DNA of 64,000 nucleotides. Source: Aradus depressus (taxonomy: Eukaryota; Arthropoda; Insecta; Hemiptera; Aradidae). This document shows, in pieces, positions 19,371 to 30,220 of the stretch; the stretch's first letter is position 1; every line of letters begins with the position of its first letter. A program made the translations under genes and the position numbers. Under the pieces are notes generated by a model, which saw only the letters and a program-made list of their open reading frames with translations, was not told where the DNA came from and did no database searches. The DNA is taken from positions 6,440,001 to 6,504,000 of the forward strand of contig OY759218.1 of NCBI GenBank assembly GCA_963662175.1, read 5' to 3'.

Positions 19371-19980
19371 AGGATTCAGAAGGCTGTCGTTGGGCAGGTT
19401 ATCTTTTCATTGGGTTTTGACTTCAAATATGAAATTTAATAACGACAAAACATTACATCGGCAGTTATTAGGGTTTTTGAGTTGAGCCCTCCTCTGATCC
19501 TCTCTTCCGCCGATTCGGCTGAAAATTGGTAAGTGTCGTTCTTATAAGGTTTTAAGTTGAAATATGAAATTTTGTGTCAATACATTCATTACAACAGTAG
19601 TTATTAAAGTTTTTGAGCTAAGCTTCTCCCCTAAACCCTTATTTGGCCGATTTGACTGAAAATTGATAGGTATTGTCCTTATAGCGTTCACGTCAAATAT
19701 ACACGATTTCGTGCCGATACATTAATTCTATCGGCAGTTATTAGAGTTTTTGTGTTAAGCCTCCCCCTTCCTCTTCTTCGATTTGGCTGGAAATCAATAG
19801 ATGTCGTCGTTAGATGGTTCTGCATTCACATATTCATTCTACCCTCAGTAGTGTTCACATACATTTTTTTTTTCGTTTTTGTAATCTAGAGGTCGGAAAA
19901 CTTAAAATTACGTTGAAAACTCCACATCGAATTTTTGATCGATTACATAAATTCACCAGTTTGCATGGAGAAGTAAAAAT
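19371..19980 (+). repeat. CTTCCCC-family copy with four modules
   Basis: Four successive modules can be counted by AACATTACATCGGCAGTTAT, TTACAACAGTAGTTATTAAA, TTCTATCGGCAGTTATTAGA and the final ATTCTACCCTCAGTAGTGTT, ending in a degraded hairpin (TTTGCATGGAGAAGTAAAA). It shows that module number varies between copies. Confidence 0.8.
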
Positions 19981-20270
19981 ACGATTTTCCAAATGTATGA
20001 TAGGAAATCCTGGATGGAACATTTGAATAAACTACAGATAATTAATTTCCTCAGTTTCAATATACAGTTGCTAAGTCCGTAACTTTGACGAAGTCCTAGG
20101 TGTAATCTGCTTACAATAAACTAAGCTGAAAAGTAGGATCGTCCTGTTTGCAATTCAGATCCAATGCATTATGACAAATAGGCAAACTTAGGTAATGCAT
20201 ACATCAACGGCGACCTTGCAGCAGAAACTAATAAGTGAATAGAAAACTCTAATGACTGTCTCTGTCTTCC

Positions 20271-20460
20271 ACTTCCCCAACTATACGAAGTTATGTAATC
20301 GATCAGAAATTCGAACTTGAGTTTTCATCGGAATTTGATGTTTCCGTCGACACCACATGTGGATGTCGACCCAGATTCCAAAAATGAAAAAAATAAAAAT
20401 GTCTGTCTGATTGTGAAACTTTCATAACTGGCGTTGGAATAAATGTATCGACACAAAATT
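20271..20460 (-). repeat. CTTCCCC-family partial copy
   Basis: CTTCCCCAACTATACGAAG, GAAATTCGAACTTGAG, then a small inverted repeat (GTCGACACCACATGTGGATG, then TCGAC) replacing part of the usual sequence, and one module start. Confidence 0.75.
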
Positions 20461-20473
20461 ATAACTTTCCTTA

Positions 20474-21863
20474 TCTATATATATATATATATATAATCTA
20501 ATGTCTGTATGTTTGTGTTTTATAGACTCTTAAACTTCGATCTGATTTTGTTCTTATGTTCAGAAATTATGTTCGTCGAGTCACCGAGAAGGTTTAGAAC
20601 ATAGTTTTTTCCCACCCTTACCCCACCCACCCCCGCATTTCGTGCATTCACTTATGGAACAAATATCATTGAACGAATTGGTATAAAATGTTCAGTATTA
20701 GATTCTATGAGGCACTGAAAATGTTTGAGACTTCTTTCTACCCTACCCTTACCCCCGCATTTTGTGCATTCTCTCATGAAACTAAAATTATTACACGAAT
20801 TGGCGTAAATGGTTTTCTATTGAATTCTATAGAGCATATGTGGGAAACAACCGGCCCGCTGTGAGATTTGTTCCGGCCCGCGAGACATTTTGAAAACCCA
20901 ATTAAAAAAAAAATAATATTACACTACTTACTCACACTCACTCCAAATTAGGAAGATCGAGTAGGATGGGGTTTGTCGCTTGCTCCTGCGGATTCAAGTG
21001 AGCGAGCAAGGCGAGAGGAAAAATTCATGTCATCGCGTGTTTGTTTATGGTCAATAAATTTGGGTATTTTTTTTGTGTTTTTAATGTGCGTGTTTGCAGA
21101 TGCGATCGTATTCATGTGATTGATTGTTAGTTATATAGATTAGTTTCCCAAAATCAAGCTCAAGTGTCTCATTGATTTCGGTGTCGCTACTTAACTTTCG
21201 TAGTTTGTAATAATTCCAAATTTCACGATTTAATTATAATATTGTACCTATTTTTTTTCATTTCATTTTGTTATTTTAATAAATTGTTTTATAATAACAT
21301 TGTCTTATTATTTCATGTCTGATATCTATTGCTAAAAATTATGAACACTACTTTAAAGTCCGACGTTATTTTATTTTGAACCATCTACGTGGCCCGCGAA
21401 CGTATTTGCACACTAAAGTTTGGCCCGCAACATGTCAAAGGTTGCCCATACATGCTATAGAGCACAGAAAGTGTATGAAACTTCGTTTTACCTTAACCTC
21501 ACCATGTGAATATCAAGAAAGTCGTGTATGTATCACGTATAAAAAATACATTTACATCTTTTTTTGTTTTGGAAAAAAATGTCGTTTCAGCAATATTGAA
21601 AATTTACATTCTACAAGTAATAAATTTTCATCTATACATATAATTGTCTTTTCCGAAACGAAAATAATACGATTGTTATGAAATTGACATTTCATTGTTT
21701 ATTAAACTATCAGATTTTTGTTTACACTAACTGTCGAAGCCATTGCTCTCATACTTATGGGTTATGTTTGACAAATCATTGGAACGAATTAAAAAGTGGT
21801 TGGAAAACTCTTAATTTTTTAATTACAAAAATAGCCATTGCAACGCATGGCGGGTTTAGCTAG
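20474..21863 (+). mobile_element. Non-autonomous Helitron
   Basis: The 5' end is TCTATATATATA (TC at 20474-20475, preceded by A). The 3' end is a GCCAT/ATGGC hairpin (21834-21851), then GGGTTTAGCTAG, terminating in CTAG at 21860-21863 followed by T. TC start, subterminal hairpin, CTAG end and insertion between A and T are the Helitron rules. There is no Rep/helicase ORF. A hAT element is inserted at 20835. Two internal repeats (CTACCCTACCCTTACCCC, GTGCATTC) flank it. Confidence 0.85.
20835..21454 (+). mobile_element. Non-autonomous hAT element nested in the Helitron
   Basis: The perfect 8-bp target duplication CTATAGAG is at 20827-20834 and 21455-21462. The termini are imperfect inverted repeats: CATATGTGGGAAACAACC on the left, and (inverted) CATGTATGGGCAACC on the right, each followed by GGCCCGC-type sequence. 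This resembles the Buster/SPIN-like group that reads 'GGGCAACC...GGCCCG'. 620 bp, no transposase. The insertion postdates the Helitron. Confidence 0.9.
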
Positions 21864-22117
21864 TACTTCATATAGCGTTATTCACTGAGGACATACTGAT
21901 TCTACGCTGCTCCTTACGAATGATACTTTAAAATTTTCTTTCATTGAAAAACCATCTATTGTTACGCTATCAAAAGTTGGAGAGTAATTTTGCTTTCCTT
22001 TAATCTTTCCTTAAGGAAAAGTTCCCGGAGGCTAAAATATGATGAATAAAGAAAAAATTCTTTTCTGGCCAACTTAGCCACAATGGCAGATAAAATATTC
22101 ATTTTTTTGTTTCGTTT
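21864..22117. other. Unassigned sequence
   Basis: No recognised feature. Confidence 0.3.
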
Positions 22118-22375
22118 TACTTCCTAAGCGATATGAATTATATAGCAAGTTATGTACTTGGTCACAAATTTAATATTGAGTTTTCACTGGAATTTTATGT
22201 TTTCTTAACCACTGATTCCAAAATTTTTTTTTAAATGAACGTCTGTGTGTGTTTGCCTGTGGACACGATAACAATGAATGTATCAACACGAAATTTTATA
22301 GGTACATCGAAATCACTCTAAGGATTACACCTATTGATTTTTAGCTAAATCGGCAAAAGGAAAGGGAGGATTTTT
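22118..22375 (-). repeat. CTTCCCC-family partial copy
   Basis: A degraded hairpin (TTTACTTCCTAAGCGATATG), then TATTGAGTTTTCACTGGAAT, a TG-rich stretch, one module and a T-run where the next module should start (GGAAAGGGAGGATTTTTTT). Confidence 0.75.
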
Positions 22376-22439
22376 TTTTTTTTTTCATTCTTTTTACTTA
22401 AAACAAAACGATTAATAACATCGAGATATGGAACACACA

Positions 22440-23066
22440 GCTATCAAATATACGGAATAGTTTAAAAGGACATTATCGCAATCAGTTCAGGGAGGAAATA
22501 AAAAAACTCGTAAAAACTCAGACGGGTACTTGCTAGGTAGGGAACTGGAGTTCCACGATTAAGGTAATAGTTACTTACAGAGTGACCTACTGTCAAGTAT
22601 TAGATTAATAATTAAACTTAGAGGTGAACTGTTGCATCTAAGCTATACACCTATCAATCAATATACCTCCGAAGATATGGACTTTGTATGCCCAATGTGT
22701 TACAGCCCCTGTAAAGAAGATCTATATCACTTCCTCATTACCTGCCCCAAATATGATGATTTAAAAAATAAAATATTTAAAAACAACATACATAGATACT
22801 TCATTTATGTTGGAATTATTAAATGGTAAAGATTGGCAACTACTGGTAAATTATTGCAAAAAGGCTTACGATTTCAGAAACTGTGAATTAAATAAATTAA
22901 AATTAAAATAAATAGGAACAAAGATATATTTATTATTTTATATTTATTTGTATTTTAGAAAGAAAAAATTGTTGTTAATAAGGTCACATTATTGTATATA
23001 TGTTTTGTATGTAATTTTCTATTTTGTTAATTGAATAAAGACTTTACTACTACTACTACTTACAAC
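22440..23066 (+). pseudogene. LINE 3' end with zinc knuckle and TAC-repeat tail
   Basis: The frame LRGELLHLSYTPINQY, then CPMCYSPCKEDLYHFLITCP, shows the C-x2-C-x9-H-x4-C knuckle and CPKY, matching the layout of the 2000-2560 element but from a diverged copy or sister family. A frame change near 22830 precedes the stop. The 3' UTR ends in AATAAAGACTT and a TAC microsatellite tail, as expected for LINEs with simple-repeat tails. It is 5'-truncated. Confidence 0.75.
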
Positions 23067-23427
23067 AAAAGTAGAGTTTTTGGCTCAGTTTGCGACGGAG
23101 GAGAATGGAGGCGCAGAAGCAATCAGGAGGTGTACGATCTGTACAACGAGATAGACACTGCTACGGTGGTGAAGTTGGGCAGACTTAGATGGGCCAGCCA
23201 TGTCGCCAGAATGCATGAAGATATGATCCCGAAGAAACTTCTATCGAAGAGCCCTTACGTGGACGTCGTAGAGTGCGAAGACAGAGGCTGCGGTGGTCTG
23301 ACTGCGTGGCAAAAGACCCCAGGAGCATCGGGATACGTAACTGGATGACAGCAGCGCAAAACAGGGACACAAGGAGATTGATGTTGGAGGTAGTCAAGAC
23401 TCGTCAGTGGGTTGTAGAGCTACATTG
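23067..23427 (+). pseudogene. LINE ORF2 C-terminal fragment with GAT tail (RTE/CR1-like)
   Basis: Reads VFGSVCDGGEWRRRSNQEVY, LYNEID, then KLGRLRWASHVARMHEDMIP. After a shift near 23265 the frame is GRPRLRWSDCVAKD-like (RLRWSDCVAKDPRSIGIRNW), ending WVVELH and stop. These are the standard closing blocks 'VFG-V-ENG-WR-R-N-EL--LY', 'RLRW-GHV-RM' and 'RLRW-D-V-KD'. The GATGATGAT tail marks the 3' end. It sits directly against the tail of the preceding LINE. Confidence 0.8.
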
Positions 23428-23439
23428 ATGATGATAATT

Positions 23440-23960
23440 TTATTTAGAAAGAAATATTTACAACTGTATAATGAATATATACAAGCACATGTGTGGAAAG
23501 AGAGAGAAAATGGCAATGTCAAGAGGGAGAAATCACCCAGTGGTGACACTCCCTGACATTGAGTCGCACTCATTTATGACTAATCACTATCACTGCTTCT
23601 TCTGAGAACGTCACTAAGCCAATGGCGCGTTCGGTAAGTATGACAGAAAGGAGGGCATGGACTAGAGGATTAATGTGGGTTGAAAATGAGAAAAATACAT
23701 TTTTGTACCTGGATTTAGCTCATTCGGTGACAAAAGGAATATTGAAATCAGTGTGAAGTGTTTTGTTGGAGATGTAATAAAGAGCATTGGCTACGAAGGA
23801 TTTTGGATTGCAAGGATTGAATGCGATGAAGTTCGGAAACTTTGGCAGAACCCCATAGTTCAAGCCCATAAGTCCACATACTTAGGCTTGAGTATTGCGT
23901 TATATATTAGTCGTTTCGTTCTCAGAGTTAATATTGATCTTTAGTCCGGTAGTCTTAGTA
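23440..23960 (-). pseudogene. Jockey-like LINE, C-terminal fragment
   Basis: The minus strand reads LWGSAKVSELHRIQSLQSK-like sequence followed by broken frames and the same 3' UTR blocks as 10420-10606 (GGGAGTGTCACCACTGGG, TCTCCCTCTTGACATT). It is a second, decayed copy of that family. Ends near 23440. Confidence 0.75.
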
Positions 23961-24009
23961 ACAATTTGTATCGTCTGTTCATTTCTTGTCTTTTCAGTCA
24001 GGCGTGAGG

Positions 24010-24400
24010 ATTTCACACCATTCGTTTCTAGGGAGGGGGCTTAACACAAAAACTCAAAAATGAAGGACGACTTAATTTTCAGTAAAGATGGCCGAAGTGA
24101 AGAAGGGGATCAGGGTAGGGGCTCAACTAATAAAAGTGATAAGATAATTAACCCAAAAAGTTGATTGGAATTGGCAGTTATTAGAGTTTTTTGTTAAGCC
24201 ACCCCTCTAATCCCCCCTTCCCCTTTGCCGATTTAGCTGAAAATCAATAGGTGTCGTCCCTATGTAGTTCTGAATACATATAAAATATTTTGTATACAAT
24301 ACATTCATTCGATCGGGAGTTATCGCGTTAATAGACACATACAGACCAACTTTTTTTTTTCATTTTTGAAATGAGGGTGTCGGAAAAAAGTGTGTCGATG
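24010..24400 (+). repeat. Two CTTCCCC-family fragments in opposite orientation
   Basis: 24030-24135 reads in minus sense (GGGGGCTTAACACAAAAACT, GGGGATCAGGGTAGGGGCTC). 24160-24395 reads in plus sense (GGCAGTTATTAGAGTTTT, CCCCCCTTCCCCTTTGCCG, TCGGGAGTTATCGCGTT). Confidence 0.7.
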
Positions 24401-24684
24401 TGATGATGCCTTGGCGCGCAGCAACTCCACTTGGAGTATAAACTTATTTTGGGTCAAGTAAAGAATCGAATCACTATCAACTCCTGAGAATCTATTGAAG
24501 TAAGGAGTTATTTATGGGCCGAAGCCACAACTTTGGTTAAGTTCAGGCGGCCCCCCTCCAATCACAATTTACAGGGAAATTTATTACAGGGACAAGTCTT
24601 ATTAAACAGCGGAATTAAGGAAGTGGTATTTTTGAACTGAGTATTTATAATGTAGTGGAACGGTCGTTAGTTGTTATTACTGAG
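24401..24684. other. Unassigned sequence
   Basis: No recognised feature. Confidence 0.3.
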
Positions 24685-24739
24685 AAATGAATTTCCATAA
24701 TAGAATTCTCAAAAAGTATCTTAAACTTACTAAAAAGAA

Positions 24740-24872
24740 TTATAATAAAAATACGTCAATGGATCACCAGCATTGTACTTCCCCAGTACGTGTTTATCAA
24801 CTGAATTTTGTGTCGATATATTCGTTACATCGGCAGTTATTGGGGTTTTTGAGTCGAACCCCTATCCCCTAA
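24740..24872 (+). repeat. CTTCCCC-family start fragment
   Basis: GGATCACCAGCATTGTACTT, CCCCAGTACG, then a module start (TTACATCGGCAGTTATTGGG). It directly abuts a LINE fragment. Confidence 0.75.
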
Positions 24873-24879
24873 CTTGGAA

Positions 24880-25240
24880 TTCCCATACTCGACTGAAACG
24901 CCAAGAACTAAACTCTTTGGACAACTAGACACGACTCCTCCGTCCAAAAAATCTAAACTGTCTACAGCGAACAAACTTACGATAATACGACCGATGTGGA
25001 CCTATGGGACTGGAACTGTGGGGCTCAGTCAAGCCATCAAACATGAAGCGGATTCCAATCCAAAATCCTTAAAACAATAACTCCACATCGACCTCAAAGT
25101 TTCTTTTGTCCAAGATCTCATGAAGTCCCGTTTTTTCCACGTTCCCCATGAACTTCTCCTTATCATCACAATCCTCCAAGAAGACTGAGGCGGGTTGACG
25201 CCAAGAAGACTGACTTTAAGTTGTTACTTTTTTATTTTTA
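24880..25240 (+). pseudogene. Jockey-like LINE fragment, heavily decayed
   Basis: RLKRQELNSLDN, then (shifted) GLELWGSVKPSNMKRI, HIDLKVSFVQDLMKSRFFHV and a closing GGLTPRRLT. These parallel WTYGQELWGSTKASNLQRM and later blocks of the LINE at 9066-10419. Many stops. No catalytic motifs. Confidence 0.65.
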
Positions 25241-26035
25241 CACCATTTTTTAAAGGAGTGCTGTTGACGGCGGTATTCTTTCCTCATGCTTCTCTCCTCG
25301 CGAGGCTCCACCTCCTAGTCTTCCTCCATTGCTGGATAGTGGTTGGTTGTGCCGAGTGATGGGAGGGACCCACTAGTTGGTGAGTGGTGGATGGCAGTGT
25401 GCGGGAGTCCTACAGATGCTTTCCTCGTTGAGTTTTTTATATATTTTCATTTATTTTATTATTTTTATCTCTTTTATTTTATAGTTTCTTTTTATTCATT
25501 TATTTTGTACATATTTTATTTATTTTTGTATATATCAATATTACGATTGTTAATATTGTTTTGCACAGATTGTGGAGAAGAAAAAAGTCCTATTAACCAT
25601 AATTGTCATCAAATTTACTTATGGTTTTTACCTATTGTTAATAAGACAATTAAAAAAAAAAAAAATCTAAAAAGTAACTGAGCTCAAGATAGCAGGATCG
25701 AGGCCCTTAAGGTTTAGAGAAAGAGCGGAAACTCAGTTTATTATGGAAAATTCAAACTGTGATAGAAAATTGCCGGTAACTCAACCGACGATTTTTTTCT
25801 TCTTTCTTATGTTTCAAAAGGCTTCTTATGTACAAGAACTAGGTTGGACTATAATCGGTTCGTGACTGTTCGTAAATCTTGAGGATTAGCTTTGGTGGGT
25901 CCGATATTTACCTATATATTTTTTTTTTCTGTCCGGATTTTGACATTATTTTGGAAATCTGAAAAGTTTTGGGGAAAAACAAAATGCCGTCCAAAAAATT
26001 GTGGTGAATATTAAAAAAAAGAAAAAAGTGATCGA
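25241..26035. other. Unassigned, T-rich low complexity
   Basis: 25430-25560 is a run of TTTATTT-type sequence whose 112-residue frame is low-complexity F/Y/L. There is an A13 run near 25655. No family recognised. Confidence 0.35.
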
Positions 26036-26039
26036 TTAA

Positions 26040-26188
26040 AAACCGGCGAATTAATGAACTAAGTTTTCGCTCTCCCTCTAAACACAATTTAACGATTTGG
26101 TTGACAAAACATGAAATTCCAGTAAAATCTCAATCTGACCGATTACATAACTTTCTGTATACTTTGTATAGCTGGGGAAGCAACGTTT
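26040..26188 (+). repeat. CTTCCCC-family deletion derivative
   Basis: The start-side block TTTTCGCTCTCCCTCTAAAC is joined almost directly to the hairpin end (AACATGAAATTCCAGT, then TTTGTATAGCTGGGGAAGCA). The middle is lost. Confidence 0.7.
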
Positions 26189-27000
26189 TCAGGCTACGTA
26201 ATACAATTCGATATTGTGGAAGGGTGGACCTTCAAATAGCGAACAGACAGTACACTAAATCAAAATAAACTTTTATCGCGATCCATACTCAATAGGATCT
26301 GTTTTTTTTCTTCAGTATTTACATAATTTCTTCAATAATTAATGGCGGCTAAAGCTTGAAAATGTATAGGCCCTGAAGAGCATCAAAAGAAAAAAAAATT
26401 GTAAAGTTGCCAAGCATGGAGTTAAATCGGACAATTTATCCTTGGCCTGAGACCAAAGAATAATGAAAATTGGGTGTGGTCGAAGTAGAGAGAAAAAGTC
26501 TTCGATAAATCACCGACAATGTACTTCCCCACTTTCAAAATTGTTTGTAAATGGCAGGTTTTTGGGCATATGGTGTATATGTAATTGGAAAGCTCTCAAT
26601 TTTATGAATTACCAGTTCTTTTCTTATTTTTTATTGCTTTGTTTATATTCTTAATCAATTTTGTTTTTTGGCCCATTCAAGGAGATATATTTATACGGAT
26701 TTTATTACCGTATTGGAGTTATGCATAATGCTAAACTAACCCGCCTCTTTGTCCGATATGACTGAAAATCAAACTGTATTATTGACTTCTGAATCCACAA
26801 ATATAAGATCGTTTCCATATATTCTATCTATCCTGAGTATTCGGGCCAACAGAGACATACGCACATGTCACAAGATATGAGGATAGAAAAATTTCGATTG
26901 ATTATAAAACGTACACTATAAGCTGAGAAATAAAAGAAATTTTAATTATCATGATTTGGCTGAAGACAAAAGAAGTTCTCGCAAATAAGATAGAATTTCA
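26107..27000 (+). repeat. Segmental duplication, copy A
   Basis: Nearly identical to 30149-30811 from the hairpin end of a CTTCCCC copy through CAGGCTACGTAATACAATTC and AATGGCGGCTAAAGCTTG to AGATAGAATTTCAG, where the copies diverge. Copy A has 240 bp (26376-26615) absent from copy B. As the older relative at 7945-8335 also has these bases, copy B lost them. Confidence 0.9.
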
Positions 27001-27324
27001 GGTGAGAAAGTCGTCCATTGTCTAGGAATTTTTTTAAATAAATGAAAAGAAATTTGAGGCTCCTTCCATTAATTCCTGGAAGTGGTTCAGTAAAGATCTA
27101 CCTTTCTTTGTTTAGAAAAACACAAGAAGAAAAAAGAAAAACTAACCTTAATTTTTCTATTATCGAAATGTTTTCAGTTTAAAAATCATGGTTTTCGAAT
27201 AATTTTTTTTTTTTAATTTTCATAAATCGAAATTCATATAATCGCAATTTTTAATCAATTCATCAAAATATCCGATATTTACTGCTTTACTAGAAAGCCA
27301 ACAGAACAAGCAGTGTTCCTTCAG

Positions 27325-27830
27325 ACGTGTCTTCAGAGAGAAGATCAAATCTTTAGACACTAACAAAGTAAAGGTGTCTTTTTAGAGAGAAGACCAAATC
27401 TTGAAACACTAACAAAGTAAAGGTGTGTCTTTAGAGAGAAGAACAAATCTTTGGATACTAACAAAGTAAAGGTGTCTTTTTAGAGAGAAGACCAAATCTT
27501 GAGACACTAACAAAGTAAAGGTGTGTCTTTAGAGAGAAGAACAAATCTTTGGATACTAACAAAGTAAAGGTGTCTTTTTAGAGAGAAGACCAAATCTTTA
27601 GACACTAACAAAGTAAAGGTGTGTCTTTAGAGAGAAGAACAAATCTTTGGATACTAACAAAGTAAAGGTGTCTTTTTAGAGAGAAGACCAAATCTTTAGA
27701 CACTAACAAAGTAAAGGTGTGTCTTTAGAGAGAAGAACAATTTTTTGGACACTAACAAAGTAAAGGTGTCTTTTTAGAGAGAAGACTAAATCTTTAGACA
27801 CTTACAAATCTTTAGACCACTGATACGCAT
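27325..27830. repeat. 49-bp tandem array with 98-bp higher-order pattern
   Basis: GGTG marks units at 27373, 27422, 27471, 27520, 27569, 27618, 27667, 27716 and 27765, always 49 bp apart. Two variants alternate: A has TGTCTTTTTAGAGAGAAGAC and B has TGTGTCTTTAGAGAGAAGAA with TTTGGATACT. The regular A-B alternation means the 98-bp dimer is the unit being amplified. Edge units are degraded. Confidence 0.92.
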
Positions 27831-28014
27831 GAATAAAAACATAGATGAAAACGTGCTTGTCCTATTTATTTATACTTTTAATTATTGTTACATTTAATTT
27901 CATATACTATTAGTATAAGGAATATAGTAATCGTGGAAAAATTCGAGATTGAGATATCAATGGAATTATACGTTTCAAGGTTCCCTGAATACATTTAGAC
28001 CATTTTCATGATGA

Positions 28015-28512
28015 CGTCTGTCTGTGTATGTGATTGGAACTGAGTGCTCTTATCTGTGTGTGTGTGTACCCGTGAACACGATAACTTCCGATTGAATGAA
28101 TGTATCGCCACGACATTCAGTAGGTGAATTTAAGACACCTATTAATTGTTAACGAAATCTGCCGAAGGGAAATGGGGGGGGGGGGGGGGGGGGGATTAGG
28201 GTGGGGGCTTAACACAAAAATCAAGAAACTCATATTTAAATTCAAAACCCCATGTGGACGGCACTCATTAAGTTTCTGAAAAATCGGTCGAAGGAAAGGG
28301 GAAGCAGACGTGGGGCCTCTAATCAAAAACCCTAATAATATCCGATGTAATGAAGATATAGACACAAACTTTAGTTTGAGAATTCAGAAGTCGTTATGTA
28401 AGTCAACTAAAGATGTTTAGTCATGACGGTTCATTTGTTTTTTAAGCAAGAGCGAAAACTTAATTGATGAAATCATGCTGGGGAAGTATATTGCCGGTGA
28501 TTCATCGACGGC
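28015..28512 (-). repeat. CTTCCCC-family copy with a G21 tract
   Basis: A module series from TGTCTGTGTATGTGATTGG to CATGCTGGGGAAGTATATTG with the CCGGTGATTCATCGACG flank. G21 lies at 28174-28194 inside the first module, where the consensus has GGGAAGGGGGGATCAG. Confidence 0.8.
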
Positions 28513-28544
28513 TTTATTTATATTTTACTTTTTTCAGAGAGAGC

Positions 28545-28772
28545 TTAACTGAAAGGACCGACGGGAGGATCAACTTTCATTTCTTTGGATACTACATGAT
28601 ATGAACAATAAATATCATATATCATATGCAAATCATATCTTGTATCCGGAAGAATGAAATGTTGACCCCCCCCCCCCCCCCCCCCCCCCCCCCTGACGGT
28701 TTTAGTTAAGCAGTAAAGGTTCTCCAGAAAAAAATCAGGGGCGGATAAATTTAGAATAAGCACTTACAAAAA
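28545..28772 (-). repeat. Sequence around a C28 tract
   Basis: A C28 run at 28666-28693 lies in otherwise ordinary sequence. The immediate flanks (AAATGTTGA and TGACGGTTTTAGTTAAGC) are not clearly CTTCCCC-family. A small AT-rich inverted motif (ATATCATATATCATATGC) lies just left. Confidence 0.5.
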
Positions 28773-29117
28773 TGTTGGCGCCAATAGATCAGAGGTACCA
28801 TGCTAGATCGAGGGTTCGAAACCCGGCCGAGGCCCTTAGATTTTTTATCTGGGAGGTGATAAACCAAAATCAAAACCTAAGTAGGCAAAATTTATGGCTC
28901 CCACTGTATATAGTCGGCCTCATGTCCACCAGAGCGACGAAAAAATATGTTCTCGTAGTTGAAGCCCGGGCATGAACCAAAATAACTAAATAACTAACGT
29001 ACAAAAATTTAGGACTCCCAGAGTAGATTCAGGCTTCTAGCCACCGGAGAGACGAAAGACAGCTTTGGTAGTAGACAATTAAATCCTCGTAATTAAATGC
29101 TGGGCATGAGTCACAAA
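28773..29117 (+). repeat. tRNA-derived SINE (copy 3), head deleted internally
   Basis: Starts TTGGCGCCAATAGATCAGAG. Box B GGGTTCGAAACCC is at about 28810, and the body contains CATGTCCACCAGAGCGACG. After GCCCGGGCATGAACC (28966-28980) a second body-like stretch follows (GACTCCCAGAGTAGATTCAG, then GCTGGGCATGAGTCACAAAA), so this is one and a half copies in tandem. Confidence 0.8.
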
Positions 29118-29155
29118 ACAAACAAACAGAAGCTACAAAATAGCATTATATTAAA

Positions 29156-30025
29156 AGAGTCGTCGGTGAATCACCAGCAATGTACTTCCACAGCACGAAT
29201 TATTCAATTAGGTTTTTGGTTTTTGCTCTTCAAAAACCATATTGACTATTTGGGCTAAAAACTAGCTTACTTACATAAGACTTCTGAAACCTCATACTAA
29301 ATGTTTTGTCGATCCATTCGTTACATCGGCAGTTTTTAGGGTATTTGAGTCGAGTTCCCTTTCCCTGATCCCACCCTTCCCTTCGGCCGATTCCACGAAA
29401 AATTGATAGGCGTCATCCTCAAGGGGTTTTGAATTGCTTTGTCCACCGGATAGAACGAAACTAGACTATATCCTCTTTACATTACATGATGTATCTTATA
29501 TCACTCGTATACCGGCAGTTATTAAAGTTTTTGTATTAAGCCTCCTCCCTAACCCCCCTCTTTTCTTCAGTCGATTTGGCTGAAAACCAAAATTCTTAGA
29601 GTTCTTAGTACACAAATAATTCCTTGTCGATTATAATTTAGCACCCTCCCCTGAACCCCCTCTTCCCTTCGTCCAATATCGCTGGAATTCGACAGGTTAT
29701 GTTCTTATTGAGTTTTGACTTAAAATATGAAATTTAATGTCGATACATTCATTACATCAGCAGTTATTGTGGTTTTTGATTTGAGCGCCCCTCTGATCCC
29801 TCCTTCCCTTTGGTTGATTCGGCTGAAAATCAATAGGTGTCGTCCTTACAGGGTTCTGGATTCACATATAAAATTTCATGTCGATACATTCGTTCTATCG
29901 GGAGTTATCGTGTTCACAGACACACAGTCACAGACTTTTTTTTCATACTTGAAATCTGGATGTCGGAAAACATGAAATTCCGTTGAAAACTCCATGTCGA
30001 ATTTTTGACCGATTACATAACTTCC
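29156..30025 (+). repeat. CTTCCCC-family long copy with about five modules
   Basis: Flank GTCGTCGGTGAATCACCAGC, terminus, then repeated modules around CGTTACATCGGCAG, CGTATACCGGCAGTTATTAA, TTACATCAGCAGTTATTGTG and CGTTCTATCGGGAGTTATCG, ending in TCTGGATGTCGGAAAACATG and ATTACATAACTTCCGCTA. The hairpin is truncated. Confidence 0.8.
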
Positions 30026-30220
30026 GCTACTGTCGTCCTTACAGGGTTCTGGATTCACTTATAAAATTTCATGTCGATATATTAATTCAACCGGGAGTTA
30101 TCGTGTTCACAGACACACATAGACTTTTTTTTTAATGAGGGGTCGGAAAACATGAAATTCCAGTATAATCTCAACATCGAATTTCTGACCGATTACATAA
30201 CTTTCTGTATACTTTGAATA
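30026..30220 (+). repeat. Tandem extra copy of the CTTCCCC hairpin-end segment
   Basis: GTCGTCCTTACAGGGTTCTG...TATCGTGTTCACAGACACAC...CTGGGGAAG repeats the last ~190 bp of the preceding copy, head to tail, consistent with unequal exchange. Confidence 0.75.

Noticed and set aside
22440..23427. Host multi-exon gene suggested by consecutive short coding blocks
   Set aside because: Blocks are the C-terminal ends of two different LINEs, each with its own simple-repeat tail.
27325..27830. CRISPR-like regular array
   Set aside because: The 49-bp period has no unique spacers. It is a simple tandem repeat in a eukaryotic setting.
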